Shown one piece after another: positions 43,438 to 52,182 of a DNA stretch of 64,000 bases. The position numbers were made by a program, and so were the translations under genes. How positions within the stretch are numbered: the stretch's first letter is position 1; every line of letters begins with the position of its first letter. Source of the DNA: CAWEHU01 sp963808965 (lineage in GTDB: Bacteria > Pseudomonadota > Alphaproteobacteria > Acetobacterales > Acetobacteraceae). The notes beneath the pieces were generated by a model. It was not told the DNA's origin, searched no databases, and saw only the letters and a program-made list of their open reading frames with translations. The stretch covers positions 62,001-126,000 of the forward strand of contig CAWEHU010000010.1 in NCBI GenBank assembly GCA_963808965.1, given 5' to 3'.

Positions 43438-44605
43438 ATGGATTTCGCGTTCACGCCCGAGCAGGAGCAGATCCGCGAGGCCGTCCTGCGCGTGTGCGCG
43501 AGGTTCGGCGAGAGCTACTGGCTGGAGAAGGAGCGCGAGAGCCGCTTCCCGGAGGAGTTCTATCGCGCGATGGCCGAGGGAAACTGGCTCGGCATCGCAA
43601 TCCCGGAAGAATACGGCGGTGCCGGCCTGGGCATCACCGAGGCGGCGATCATGATGCAGGCGGTCGCCGAATCCGGTGCAGCGATGAGCGGCGCCTCCGC
43701 CATTCACATGAACATTTTCGGCCTCAATCCGGTGGTGGTGTTCGGCACCGACGCGCAGAAGCGGCGGATGCTGCCGCCCTTGGTCCGAGGCGAGGACAAG
43801 GCGTGCTTCGGCGTGACCGAGCCGAATGCCGGGCTGAACACGACCGAGATCGTGACCCGGGCCGAGCGGCACGGCGATCGGTACGTGATCAGCGGCCAGA
43901 AAATCTGGACCTCGACCGCGCAGGTCGCGAACAAGATATTGCTGCTCGCGCGAACGACGCCGCTCGACCGAGTGCAGCGGCGGACGCACGGATTAAGTTT
44001 GTTCTACACCGATCTCGACCGCGCGCACGCGGAAGTCCGGGTGATCCGCAAGATGGGCAGGCACGCCGTCGACTTCGAACATGGTGTTCTTTGAAGACAT
44101 GGAAGTGCCGGAGGCCGACCGGATCGGGCCGGAGGACGAGGGGTTTCGCGCGATCCTGCACGGACTCAATCCCGAGCGCATCCTGGTCGCCGCCGAAGCC
44201 GTCGGCATCGGCCGGGCCGCGCTCGCCCGTGCGACACGCTATGCACGGGAGCGAATCGTGTTCGGCCGGCCGATCGGGCAGAATCAGAGCATTGCCCATC
44301 CATTGGCTCAGAGTTGGGCGGAGTTAGAGGCGGCGAACCTGCTCATGCTAAAGGCGGCTGCGCTGTACGACGCCGGCCGCGAATGCGGCGCGGAGGCAAA
44401 CGCCGCCAAATATCTTGCTGGAGAGGCCGGCTACCATGCCTGCGAGCGCGCCGTCATGACGCATGGCGGGATGGGCTACGCCGAGGAATATCACGTCGAA
44501 CGATATTTTCGCGAAAGCCTGATCCCCCGCATTGCTCCGGTTAGCCCGCAGATGATCCTGAACTACATCGCCGAGCGCGTGCTCGGCCTGCCGCGTTCGT
44601 ATTGA
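43438..44605 (+). CDS. acyl-CoA dehydrogenase (single frameshift near 44074)
   Basis: A 388-residue flavoprotein after removing one base. It introduces a 2,3-double bond into an acyl-CoA. The N-terminal part MDFAFTPEQEQIREAVLRVC, the FAD-binding block CFGVTEPNAGLNTTEI and IWTSTAQVANKILLLART, and the C-terminal HGGMGYAEEYHVERYFRES are normal for the family. The frame breaks in GACTTC at 44071-44076; removing one T restores AVDSNMVFFEDMEV, the conserved family sequence, and a GACTC site. It is convergent with an SDR gene, three bases between stops. The acyl-CoA chain is not identifiable; proximity to ipdC suggests aryl or branched acids, only weakly. Confidence 0.87.
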
Positions 44606-44608
44606 AGC

Positions 44609-45325
44609 CTATTCCGCGTAGATCATCTTGCGGGTCATGCCGCCATCGACCACGAACTCAGCGCCGGTGATAAAGCCGCTGTCGGGACCGACCAGATACG
44701 CGGCAAGCGCCGCGATGTCCTCCACACGACCGACCCGCCCTGCTGGATGCTGCGCATGATCTTCGGGCCGCAGCGCCTCGCCGCGCACATCGATCCAGCC
44801 GGGGCTGATGCAATTCACCCGCACGTCCGGCCCGAGGCTGATGGCGAGCGAATGCGTGAGTGCCACAAGGCCGCCCTTCGAGGCCGAGTAGGATTCGGTG
44901 TTCGGCTCGGACATATGCGCGCGGGTGGACGCGATCGTGACGACCGCGCCCTTGGCTGCGCGCAGCATCGGCGCCGCCGCGCGCACGAGCAGGAAGGTGC
45001 TGGTAAGATTGGTCGCGATTACCCGCGACCACTCGGCGAGGCTGAGCTCTGCGAGGGGCTTGCGGATCATGATGCCGGCATTGCAGACCAGCGCGTCGAG
45101 CCGGCCCTCCTGTGCGGCGATCCCGTCGACCAGCGCCCCGACCTCGGCTTCATCCCCGATATCCGCACGCTCGAAGCGGAAGCTTGGATGCGATGGGGCG
45201 GCGCCGTTCTTGATGTCCGCGACCACGACCCGCCACCGATCCTTTGCCAGTCGCGCCGCGATCCCCGCGCCGATCCCATGCGCTCCCCCGGTGACCAGCG
45301 CCACACGCCCATCGCTTGGGTCCAT
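44609..45325 (-). CDS. SDR-family oxidoreductase
   Basis: A 238-residue classical short-chain dehydrogenase. Cofactor loop TGGAHGIGAGIA (about residue 12), NAG motif LVCNAGI (about 80), catalytic serine in VTIAST and the YSASK pair near 145, and the C-terminal GFITGAEFVVDGGMTRK. FabG-like enzymes of this type reduce or oxidise a wide range of alcohols, and the substrate is unknown. Its start is 43 bases from the divergent nitroreductase gene. Confidence 0.88.
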   Translation of the reverse strand: MDPSDGRVALVTGGAHGIGAGIAARLAKDRWRVVVADIKNGAAPSHPSFRFERADIGDEAEVGALVDGIAAQEGRLDALVCNAGIMIRKPLAELSLAEWSRVIATNLTSTFLLVRAAAPMLRAAKGAVVTIASTRAHMSEPNTESYSASKGGLVALTHSLAISLGPDVRVNCISPGWIDVRGEALRPEDHAQHPAGRVGRVEDIAALAAYLVGPDSGFITGAEFVVDGGMTRKMIYAE

Positions 45326-45368
45326 TCGCCCTCTCCTCCCGCTCGCCCTGCCGTGGCATCATGAGCCT

Positions 45369-46085
45369 GTGCCAGACCTGACCGAAATCCCGCTCGATCC
45401 GGAAGCCGCTTCCATCGTCGATGCGGCGATCACGTCCCGCCGTTCGATCCGCGCCTTCTTACCAACGCCGATCCCGCGCGTCGCGATCGAGCAGATGCTG
45501 GACGTTGCGGCGCGCGCACCCAGCGGCACGAATATGCAGCCTTGGCGCGTCCATGCCTTGGCGGGCGAGGCGCTCGCGCGCTTCACCGAGGGCGTGCAGG
45601 CGGCCTTTCTTTCCGGTGTGTCAGAGGCCCGCGATTACGAATACTACCCGAGCGCGTTCTTCGAGCCCTTCCTGTCGCGCCGCCGCGAGATCGGCTGGAA
45701 TCTTTATTCGCTGCTCGGCATCGGCCGTGGCGAGACGGAGAAGATGCAGGCGCAGCACGCGCGCAATTTCAGCTTCTTCGATGCGCCGGTCGGGTTGATC
45801 TGCACTATCCATCGCGGGCTGAAGATCGGCAGCTGGCTCGATTTCGGCATGTTTCTCGAGAACATCATGGTGGCGGCGCGCGGCCGCGGCTTGGACACTT
45901 GCCCCCAAGCTGCCTTCGCCCAGTACCCAGCCACGATCCGGCGGCTGCTGGCCCTTCCGGCGGACGAGGTCGTCGTCTGCGGCATGGCGATCGGTTACGC
46001 CGACCCGGATGCGCCGGAGAATGCGCTCCGCACGAGCCGCGTGCCAGCGCGCGAATTCGCGACTTTCGCGGGATTCGCCGATTAG
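45369..46085 (+). CDS. nitroreductase-family protein
   Basis: A 238-residue FMN-dependent oxidoreductase. SRRSIRAFLPTPIPR (FMN phosphate site) is near residue 22, ARAPSGTNMQPWRVHAL near 45, and the C-terminal FLENIMVAARGRGLDTCPQ near 160 matches the nitroreductase/NADH-flavin pattern. It would reduce nitroaromatics, quinones or related compounds with NAD(P)H. I chose the GTG at 45369 (VPDLTEIPLD), as the frame is open upstream only through the promoter region shared with the SDR gene. Confidence 0.87.
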   Translation: MPDLTEIPLDPEAASIVDAAITSRRSIRAFLPTPIPRVAIEQMLDVAARAPSGTNMQPWRVHALAGEALARFTEGVQAAFLSGVSEARDYEYYPSAFFEPFLSRRREIGWNLYSLLGIGRGETEKMQAQHARNFSFFDAPVGLICTIHRGLKIGSWLDFGMFLENIMVAARGRGLDTCPQAAFAQYPATIRRLLALPADEVVVCGMAIGYADPDAPENALRTSRVPAREFATFAGFAD

Positions 46086-46161
46086 GCGAGAGCCATGCGC
46101 ACGGGCAGCGCGCCGTCTTCCCCACGACCGGCGCCCGCAACGCGGGGCGAAGAGAGGTGCG

Positions 46162-46737
46162 ATGGATAAGGATCGACTGGTCGCATTCAGTGATGGGGTG
46201 ATCGCCGTGATCATCACGATCATGGTCCTGGAGATGAAGGCGCCTCATGACGTCACTCTCAGCGCGCTCAGGGCAACCACACCGGTTTTCCTGAGCTACG
46301 TGCTGAGCTTCATCTATGTCGGCATATACTGGAACAACCATCATCATTTGCTTTACCTGGTCCCACGGGTCGATGGGATCATGCTATGGGCAAACCTGCA
46401 TTTGCTGTTCTGGCTCTCGCTCATTCCCTTCGCAACTAGCTGGGTGGGAGAGTACCATTCCGCTTCGGTTCCGACTGCTACCTACGGCGCGGCACTGCTG
46501 ATGCCAGCGATCGCCTGGCTCGTGCTGCAACGGGTGATCCTCCGCAAGGAGGGCAATGATTCGGCTCTGGCGCAAGCACTTGGCCACGATTTCAAGGTCA
46601 AGATTTCGCCTTTGCTCTACGTTGCCGGGATCGGACTGGCATTCGTCGAACCTTGGATCGCAGACGCGATCTATGTGGCGGTCGCCTTGATTTGGTTGGT
46701 TCCCGACCGACGCATCGAACGCAAAGTTCAGCGGTGA
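46162..46737 (+). CDS. TMEM175/DUF1211-type membrane protein
   Basis: A 191-residue protein with about six hydrophobic segments. The first carries RLVAFSDGVIAVIITIMVLE, the FSDGVxA signature of bacterial TMEM175 homologues, which form leak-type cation channels. YVGIYWNNHHHLLY near residue 56 is also a family feature. Substrate ion and role in the cell are not known. The gene follows the nitroreductase by 76 bases on the same strand. A GAAA-loop hairpin at 46768-46783 follows the stop. Confidence 0.85.
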   Translation: MDKDRLVAFSDGVIAVIITIMVLEMKAPHDVTLSALRATTPVFLSYVLSFIYVGIYWNNHHHLLYLVPRVDGIMLWANLHLLFWLSLIPFATSWVGEYHSASVPTATYGAALLMPAIAWLVLQRVILRKEGNDSALAQALGHDFKVKISPLLYVAGIGLAFVEPWIADAIYVAVALIWLVPDRRIERKVQR

Positions 46738-46767
46738 TCCTGTTTCATCCGGCCGGTGGCCCGCCAT

Positions 46768-46783
46768 CCCCGTGAAAACGGGG
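46768..46783 (+). terminator. GAAA-tetraloop hairpin after the TMEM175-like gene
   Basis: CCCCGT, GAAA loop, ACGGGG lies 30 bases past the stop codon and just before repeat copy 2. No T tract; it may equally be a fragment of the palindromic repeat family. Confidence 0.45.
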
Positions 46784-46786
46784 ACT

Positions 46787-46966
46787 TAGACTCGTTTTAC
46801 GCTGACTGGAACGCGTTAACGCATAAATTCCGTTCATCCCCGCGAAGGCGGGGAGCCAGGTCTCGCATTATGAATGGTGGCATTGTTTGGCAGGACTGGG
46901 TTCCCGCTTTTCGCGGGAACGAACGGGGGTTGGGTAGCCGCTCACAGTCAGCCCAAACCGAGTCTA
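46787..46966. repeat. palindromic MITE/REP-like element, copy 2
   Basis: A 180-base relative of the element at 10839-11035. The left end is TAGACTCGTTTTACGCTGACTG, and the right end reverse-complemented is TAGACTCGGTTTGGGCTGACTG. Inside are CCCCGCGAAGGCGGGG and the same CCCGCTTTTCGCGGGAACGAAC stretch as copy 1. It lacks the 19-base duplication of copy 1. The remaining bases to 47087 hold a further hairpin (about 46990-47024) and a GCGCGGGAATGAACGGGA end, probably a degenerate partial copy; no gene is visible in the 350-base gap. Confidence 0.75.
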
Positions 46967-47087
46967 GAAGAATGCACCGCACGATCTCCCCGCGAGAGTG
47001 GGATACGATCGCCCCACTTCTCGCCGAGAGATCGTTCAACGGGCCTGGGTTGCCGGTTTGCGCGGGAATGAACGGGAGCAGGCCCGT

Positions 47088-48410
47088 CTACTCCGCCGCT
47101 TGCCGCTGTTCCGCGCGTCTTCCGGCGGCGTCCAGCGCCTGCGAGAGATCGGCGATGATGTCGTCGATATGCTCGATGCCGACCGACAGGCGCACATAGC
47201 CGGGCGAAACGCCGGTCGCGAACTGCTCCTCGGCCGAGAGCTGTGAATGCGTCGTGCTCGCCGGATGAATCGCGAGGCTCCGGGCGTCGCCGATATTGGC
47301 GACGTGGTAATGCATCTTCAGCGCGTCGATGAAGGCGCGGCCCGCTTCGGCGCCGCCCGCGAGCTCGAAGCCGGCCAGCCCGCCTTGTCCATGCGGCAGG
47401 TATTTCGCCGTGCGCTCGGCGGCGACGCTATCCTTGTGATGGGCGGGATGGATCACGCGCGTCACCTCCGGACGTCCTGCGAGCCAGTTGGCGACGGCGA
47501 GGCAATTGCGGCTGTGCTCGCGCATCCTGAGGGCCAGCGTCTCGATGCCCTGAAGGATCAGGAAAGCGTTGAAGGGCGCGAGCGGCGCGCCGAGATCGCG
47601 CAGCAAGGTGACGCGCATTTTCAGAATGTAGGCGATCGGGCCGAGCGGTTTCGCCGCCTCGCTCCAGACAGCACCGTGATAGCTGGGGTCGGGCGTGTTC
47701 AGCGCGGGCTGGCGCTCCTTGTGCGCCGCCCAGTCGAAATTGCCGCCGTCGACGACGATGCCGGCGATCGAGGTGCCGTGTCCGCCGAGATACTTGGTCG
47801 CGGAGTACATCACCACGGCCGCGCCGTGATCGAAGGGACGCACCAGCAACGGCGCGGCCGTGTTGTCCATGATGAGCGGAATGCCGAAACGGCGGCCGAT
47901 CGCGGCGACCTCCGCAATCGGGAACACGGCGAGCTTCGGGTTCGGCAGCGTCTCCGCGTAGTAGGCGCGGGTGCGGTCGTCGGTCGCGCGCGCGAAGGCT
48001 TCCGGATCGGCCGGGTCGACGAAGCGCGTCTCGATCCCCGCGTCTTTCAGCGTGTTGGCGAACATGTTCCACGTGCCGCCATAGAGATCGGTGGAGCTGA
48101 CGATATTGTCGCCCGCGCGCGCAAGATTCATCACCGAGAAAGCCGACGCTGCCTGTCCTGACCCGAGCGCGAGCGCCGCGACGCCGCCCTCCATGGCTGC
48201 GATGCGCTGCTCCAGCGCGTCGCAGGTCGGGTTCATGATGCGGGTATAGATGTTGCCCAGTTCCTTCAGCCCGAACAGGTTGGAGGCGTGCTCCGTGCTG
48301 TCGAACTGGTACGACGTGGTCTGATAGATCGGCACCGCCACGGCATTCGTGGCGCTGTCGCGTCGCCAGCCGGCATGAAGGGCCAGCGTCTCAGGATGCT
48401 TCGAGTTCAT
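47088..48410 (-). CDS. metY: O-acetylhomoserine sulfhydrylase family enzyme
   Basis: A 440-residue PLP enzyme of the Cys/Met metabolism family. It makes homocysteine from O-acetylhomoserine and sulfide in methionine synthesis. Typical blocks: TLALHAGWRRDSATNAVAVPI, YTRIMNPTCDALEQRIAAMEGG near residue 55, MYSATKYLGGHGTSIAG with the PLP lysine near 205, and the C-terminal SLAIHPASTTHSQLS. I use ATG 48410 (MNSKHPETL). It is divergent from sulfite dehydrogenase, an interesting sulfur pairing. A TATACT box lies on its strand in the 101-base gap, with a weak TTCACC 16 bases upstream. No SAM riboswitch was recognised. Confidence 0.92.
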   Translation of the reverse strand: MNSKHPETLALHAGWRRDSATNAVAVPIYQTTSYQFDSTEHASNLFGLKELGNIYTRIMNPTCDALEQRIAAMEGGVAALALGSGQAASAFSVMNLARAGDNIVSSTDLYGGTWNMFANTLKDAGIETRFVDPADPEAFARATDDRTRAYYAETLPNPKLAVFPIAEVAAIGRRFGIPLIMDNTAAPLLVRPFDHGAAVVMYSATKYLGGHGTSIAGIVVDGGNFDWAAHKERQPALNTPDPSYHGAVWSEAAKPLGPIAYILKMRVTLLRDLGAPLAPFNAFLILQGIETLALRMREHSRNCLAVANWLAGRPEVTRVIHPAHHKDSVAAERTAKYLPHGQGGLAGFELAGGAEAGRAFIDALKMHYHVANIGDARSLAIHPASTTHSQLSAEEQFATGVSPGYVRLSVGIEHIDDIIADLSQALDAAGRRAEQRQAAE

Positions 48411-48511
48411 AGGTCTCGCTCCAGCGCGTCTTTGGCCATAAGCTGGCCGGAAGGGCGGAGTATAGCGGAGGCGAGTCGGCGGTGAAGCGGACATCTGCGC
48501 GAGGCGGAGGC

Positions 48512-49744
48512 ATGATGCGGCGGCGGGACTTCCTGATTGGGCTCGGTGCGGCGATCGAGGGGGGCCGCGGCTTCGAGCGGGCCAAAGCTGCGGATGCGGG
48601 AATTGAGCCTGCTCTGAGCTCCCTACTGCCGGATGGCACGCGGGCCGAGGCGGTCATGGCGGCTCTCGAAGGCAAGCAGCCCCTCATCAAGCTCGCCTTT
48701 CGGCCGCCCAATTACGAATCGCCGGTCGATGTGTTCCGCACCGTGCTCACGGCAAACGACAGGTTTTTCGTCCGCTATCACTTGGCGGACATTCCGAACG
48801 AGTTGGAGCTTCGTGACTGGACTCTGAGAGTTGGCGGCGATGCGGCTCAGCGTAGCTTGGAGATGAATTTGCAGGATCTCCGCCGTCGCTTTCCTGAGGT
48901 GGAGATCACCGCCGTCAACCAATGCTCGGGGAATCGGCGCGGTCTGTTTTCCCCCCACGTCCCGGGTGTGCAGTGGGGCGTCGGCGCGATGGGCAACGCC
49001 GTCTGGCGTGGAGTCCGGCTACGCGACGTGCTGACCGAGGCGGGCGTGAAAGCCGGGGCGGTCGAGGTCGCCTTCCACGGCGCGGACGGGCCAGTGATCG
49101 AGGCGACACCGCCGTTCCGCAAGAGTTTGCCGTTGGCGAAAGCGATGGATGAGACTGTGCTGATCGCGACCGCGATGAACGGCGATCCGCTCCCGCTGTA
49201 CAACGGCTACCCGGCTCGCCTGATCGTGCCCGGCTGGACAGGCACATATTGGATGAAGCACGTGACCGAAATCGAGCTGCGCACGCAGCCGCTGGACAGT
49301 TTTTGGATGCGCAAGGCCTACCGCGTGCCGAAGGGAATGTTTCCGGTCGAGCTTCCGTTCACGACGCAAGACGACGCGAACACGTCACCGATCACCGAAA
49401 TCGTTGTGAACTCGCTGATTACCAATCCCGCCGATGGAGCGCAGGTGCAAGGCGCGAGCTTCGCGGTTCGCGGCGTGGCATGGGATAGCGGCAAGGGAAT
49501 CAAGTCGGTCGAAATCTCGCTCGACGATGGGCGGAGCTGGAACACGGCAAGTCTCGGCCCGGATCACGGCCGGTTCTCGTTCCGCGAATTCAGTTATCTG
49601 CCGGGCGGGTTGACGCCGGGCAAGCTCACCCTGATGGCGCGCGCGACGAACAGCGCGGGGCAGGTTCAGGCGGATCAGCTGAAACTCAATCCGGCCGGAT
49701 ACCAAAACAACGTGCCTCAGAAAGTCTCGGTGACGGTCGCGTGA
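48512..49744 (+). CDS. sorA: sulfite dehydrogenase, molybdenum subunit
   Basis: A 410-residue sulfite oxidase-fold protein exported by Tat (MMRRRDFLIGLGAA at the N-terminus). It oxidises sulfite to sulfate in the periplasm with molybdopterin. VNQCSGNRRGLFSPHVPG near residue 145 carries the cysteine ligand to Mo, GYPARLIVPGWTGTYWMKH near 235 and the C-terminal dimerisation domain (VNSLITNPADGAQVQ onward) complete the pattern. The ATG at 48512 follows GCGAGGCGGAGGC; a GTG ten codons earlier would spoil the Tat signal position. It is followed within 12 bases by its cytochrome subunit. Confidence 0.9.
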   Translation: MMRRRDFLIGLGAAIEGGRGFERAKAADAGIEPALSSLLPDGTRAEAVMAALEGKQPLIKLAFRPPNYESPVDVFRTVLTANDRFFVRYHLADIPNELELRDWTLRVGGDAAQRSLEMNLQDLRRRFPEVEITAVNQCSGNRRGLFSPHVPGVQWGVGAMGNAVWRGVRLRDVLTEAGVKAGAVEVAFHGADGPVIEATPPFRKSLPLAKAMDETVLIATAMNGDPLPLYNGYPARLIVPGWTGTYWMKHVTEIELRTQPLDSFWMRKAYRVPKGMFPVELPFTTQDDANTSPITEIVVNSLITNPADGAQVQGASFAVRGVAWDSGKGIKSVEISLDDGRSWNTASLGPDHGRFSFREFSYLPGGLTPGKLTLMARATNSAGQVQADQLKLNPAGYQNNVPQKVSVTVA

Positions 49745-49755
49745 GAGGGACAGGG

Positions 49756-50049
49756 ATGAAACATCGAGGCTGCCTCCTCCTCCTGGTCGCCCTTTCGGCA
49801 CCGGTATTCGCGGGCGAGCCCGTGATCCAGCTCAAACCCGGCCCCGGACAGGAGGCAACGGAGGCAACCTGCAACGCCTGCCATAGCGTGGACTATATCC
49901 AGATGAACTCGGTCTTTCTCACGCCCGAAGCGTGGAAGGCGGAGGTCGCGAAGATGCGCCAGGCGTATGGCGCGCCCATTGACGACGCATTGGCCGAGCG
50001 GATCGTGCAGTATCTCTCGGCGACGTACGCGGCCGCGCCCCCTTCGTAA
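49756..50049 (+). CDS. sorB: sulfite dehydrogenase cytochrome c subunit
   Basis: A 97-residue exported monohaem cytochrome. A signal peptide runs to about residue 19 (VFA-G), with CNACH near residue 39 and YIQMNSVFLTPEAW after it. It takes electrons from SorA and passes them on to the respiratory chain. Start ATG 49756 follows GAGAGGGACAGGG; a GTG five codons upstream overlaps the SorA stop. It is convergent with ggt, with only three bases between the stops. Confidence 0.88.
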   Translation: MKHRGCLLLLVALSAPVFAGEPVIQLKPGPGQEATEATCNACHSVDYIQMNSVFLTPEAWKAEVAKMRQAYGAPIDDALAERIVQYLSATYAAAPPS

Positions 50050-50052
50050 GCC

Positions 50053-51810
50053 TCAGTAGCCGGCGGCCGATCCGGCCGGTCCGCGGTCGTCATTCGCTCC
50101 GAACAAGGTGTAGGCGGCCGAGGGTTGCTGGCCGAGGCTGAGCGACTGCGCGTCGCTGGCCTCGGGCTTGGTGTTCAGACTCGGGGCGCCGACCAGAATG
50201 CCTTCGGCGAGACCCCACGGTTTGCCCTCGGTGATGTTGTAGCCCATCCCGGCGAGGATGCGGCGCGTATCGGGGGAAAGCGCGAAACGCTCGACGTAAA
50301 CGGTATCGGGCAGCCATTGTTCGTGGATGCGCGGCGCGTCGATCGCCTCCTGGATCGTCATGCCGTGGTCGACTACGTTGAGGATCGCCTCGAGCGTGAT
50401 GGTGATGATCCGTGATCCGCCGGGGCTGCCGACCACCATCACGACCTTGCCGTCTTTCGTCACGATCGTCGGGCTCATGGAACTGAGGGGCGTCTTGCCC
50501 GGCGCGATCGCGTTGGCGTCGCCTTGGATCAAGCCGTAATTGTTGGGCACACCGGGCTTGGCGGTGAAGTCATCCATCTCGTTGTTCATCAGGATGCCGG
50601 TGTCTCCCGCCACGCGGGCCGCGCCGAACCAGGAATTAAGGGTGTAGGTCACGGAGACTGCGTTCCCGGCTGCATCGACGATCGAGTAGTGCGTCGTCTG
50701 GTTGCCCTCCTGCGCGGGCGCCGCGGCCGACAATTGGTTGGAAGGCGTCGCGCGGTCCGGGGCGATGCGCGCGCGGATACCCGCGGCATATTGCTTGTCG
50801 AGGAGCTGATCGAGCGGATTCTGTACGAAGTCCGGGTCTCCGAGCCGGTTGTTTCGGTCCACATAGGCGTAGCGCATGGCTTCGGCGAGCGCGTGCACTT
50901 CCGCCGCTGAATGGAAACCGAATCCCGACAGATCGTAACCTTCCACGATGTTGAGGATCTCGCAGATCGTGACGCCACCCGAGCTAGGAGGCGGCGAGGA
51001 AATGATCTGGTAGCCCCGATAGCTGCAATCGACCGGTTTCAGCTCGCGGACTTTGTAGCGTTCGAAATCGGCTTTTTGCAGGATGCCTTTTCCGGCCTGG
51101 CTCGCCGCGACGATCGCATCCGCGATATCGCCCCGGTAGAAGGCGTCCGCTCCGCCGTCGCTGATCTTCTGCAACGTCTTGGCGAGGTCCTGCTGCACCA
51201 GCCGGTCGCCGATTTCGAGCGGCTGCCCGTTTTTCAGGAAGATCGCGGCCGAGGCGGGATCCTTGCGGAATCCTTCGGTCCCCTCGTGAAGAATCGCGAC
51301 ATCTCCCGGTCCGAGCACGAACCCTTCGCGGGCGAGCCGGATAGCGGGCGCTATGACCTTCTCGCGCGGCAATGCCCCGTACTCTTTCAGCGCCGTCTCG
51401 AACCCCGCGACCGAGCCCGGCACACCGACCGCAAGCCAGCCATCCGTCGAGAGGCCGGGGATGACGTTCCCGCTGGCGTCCTGGTACATGGTCTTGGTCG
51501 CCGCGAGAGGAGCCTTTTCCCTGAAATCGAGGAAGGCCGAACGACCGTCGGCGAGGCGGATGGTCATGAACCCGCCGCCACCGATATTTCCGGCCGCGGG
51601 ATAGACGACGGCGAGGGCGTAGCCGACCGCCACGGCGGCGTCGACCGCGTTGCCCCCGGCTTGCAGCGCCTGAACTCCGATCTCGGAGGCGATGTGTTCG
51701 CCGGTCACGACCATGCCGTGCCCGGCTCCGACCGGCTGCGGCGAGGTGGCCAATGCAGGGGTCGCCAACCCTAGCGCCGCCATGAGGACAGGTATGATCT
51801 TGCCGGTCAT
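50053..51810 (-). CDS. ggt: gamma-glutamyltranspeptidase
   Basis: A 585-residue periplasmic N-terminal nucleophile hydrolase that cleaves glutathione and other gamma-glutamyl compounds. A signal peptide spans residues 1-22 (cleavage near ALA-T), followed by VVTGEHIASEIGVQALQAGG and NAVDAAVAVGYALAVVYPAA. The self-cleavage site is GNQTTHYSIVDAAGNAVSVT near residue 385, where the second threonine becomes the nucleophile of the small subunit. PLSSMSPTIV and GSPGGSRIITI complete the active site. I chose ATG 51810 (MTGKIIPVLMA), because the longer frame runs into the divergent small-gene region. Confidence 0.92.
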   Translation of the reverse strand: MTGKIIPVLMAALGLATPALATSPQPVGAGHGMVVTGEHIASEIGVQALQAGGNAVDAAVAVGYALAVVYPAAGNIGGGGFMTIRLADGRSAFLDFREKAPLAATKTMYQDASGNVIPGLSTDGWLAVGVPGSVAGFETALKEYGALPREKVIAPAIRLAREGFVLGPGDVAILHEGTEGFRKDPASAAIFLKNGQPLEIGDRLVQQDLAKTLQKISDGGADAFYRGDIADAIVAASQAGKGILQKADFERYKVRELKPVDCSYRGYQIISSPPPSSGGVTICEILNIVEGYDLSGFGFHSAAEVHALAEAMRYAYVDRNNRLGDPDFVQNPLDQLLDKQYAAGIRARIAPDRATPSNQLSAAAPAQEGNQTTHYSIVDAAGNAVSVTYTLNSWFGAARVAGDTGILMNNEMDDFTAKPGVPNNYGLIQGDANAIAPGKTPLSSMSPTIVTKDGKVVMVVGSPGGSRIITITLEAILNVVDHGMTIQEAIDAPRIHEQWLPDTVYVERFALSPDTRRILAGMGYNITEGKPWGLAEGILVGAPSLNTKPEASDAQSLSLGQQPSAAYTLFGANDDRGPAGSAAGY

Positions 51811-51951
51811 GCGCGCGCTCCGATCGCTTGACGGCCGCAACCCTAGCCGCTCCGCCGCTGCTGCACCATCGCATTGTATGTTGCGAATACGCGGCACCCG
51901 GGAACCACTTCGCGCGTTACCCCGACCTAGCTCAACAGAAAGGGCCATCGC

Positions 51952-52140
51952 ATGAGCGGCAACAAAGGAAGCTCGGGCCAGCAGCCGCCCGGCAAAACCG
52001 ATCAGCCGGAAGATGAGCAGGAGCAGGACAAGGTCGATCAGGAGGTCGAGGACAGTTTCCCGGCCAGCGACCCCCCGTCGACGACCCCAGTCTCGGGGAC
52101 GGGGAAAGAGAAGCCGAGGGACGAAACCGGCAACCTGTAG
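51952..52140 (+). CDS. small acidic hydrophilic protein
   Basis: A 62-residue, highly charged protein with no hydrophobic core. It contains VEDSFPASDPPSTTPVSG, a short motif that recurs in many small proteobacterial proteins of unknown function. Start ATG with AGAAAGGGCCATCGC upstream. It is followed 42 bases later by a second tiny hydrophilic protein. Composition suggests an intrinsically disordered, perhaps stress-related protein. Confidence 0.6.
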   Translation: MSGNKGSSGQQPPGKTDQPEDEQEQDKVDQEVEDSFPASDPPSTTPVSGTGKEKPRDETGNL

Positions 52141-52182
52141 CGTCGAGCCTGGAGGCCCAACTCTATCCCCGGAGATTTTCTG

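Noticed and set aside
46738..47087. CRISPR array suggested by repeated palindromes
   Set aside because: Only two or three irregular palindromes without uniform repeat and spacer lengths; this is the MITE/REP-like element.
48411..48511. SAM-II or SAM-type riboswitch upstream of metY
   Set aside because: The 101-base gap lacks recognisable conserved SAM-riboswitch core sequences and is too short for most classes.
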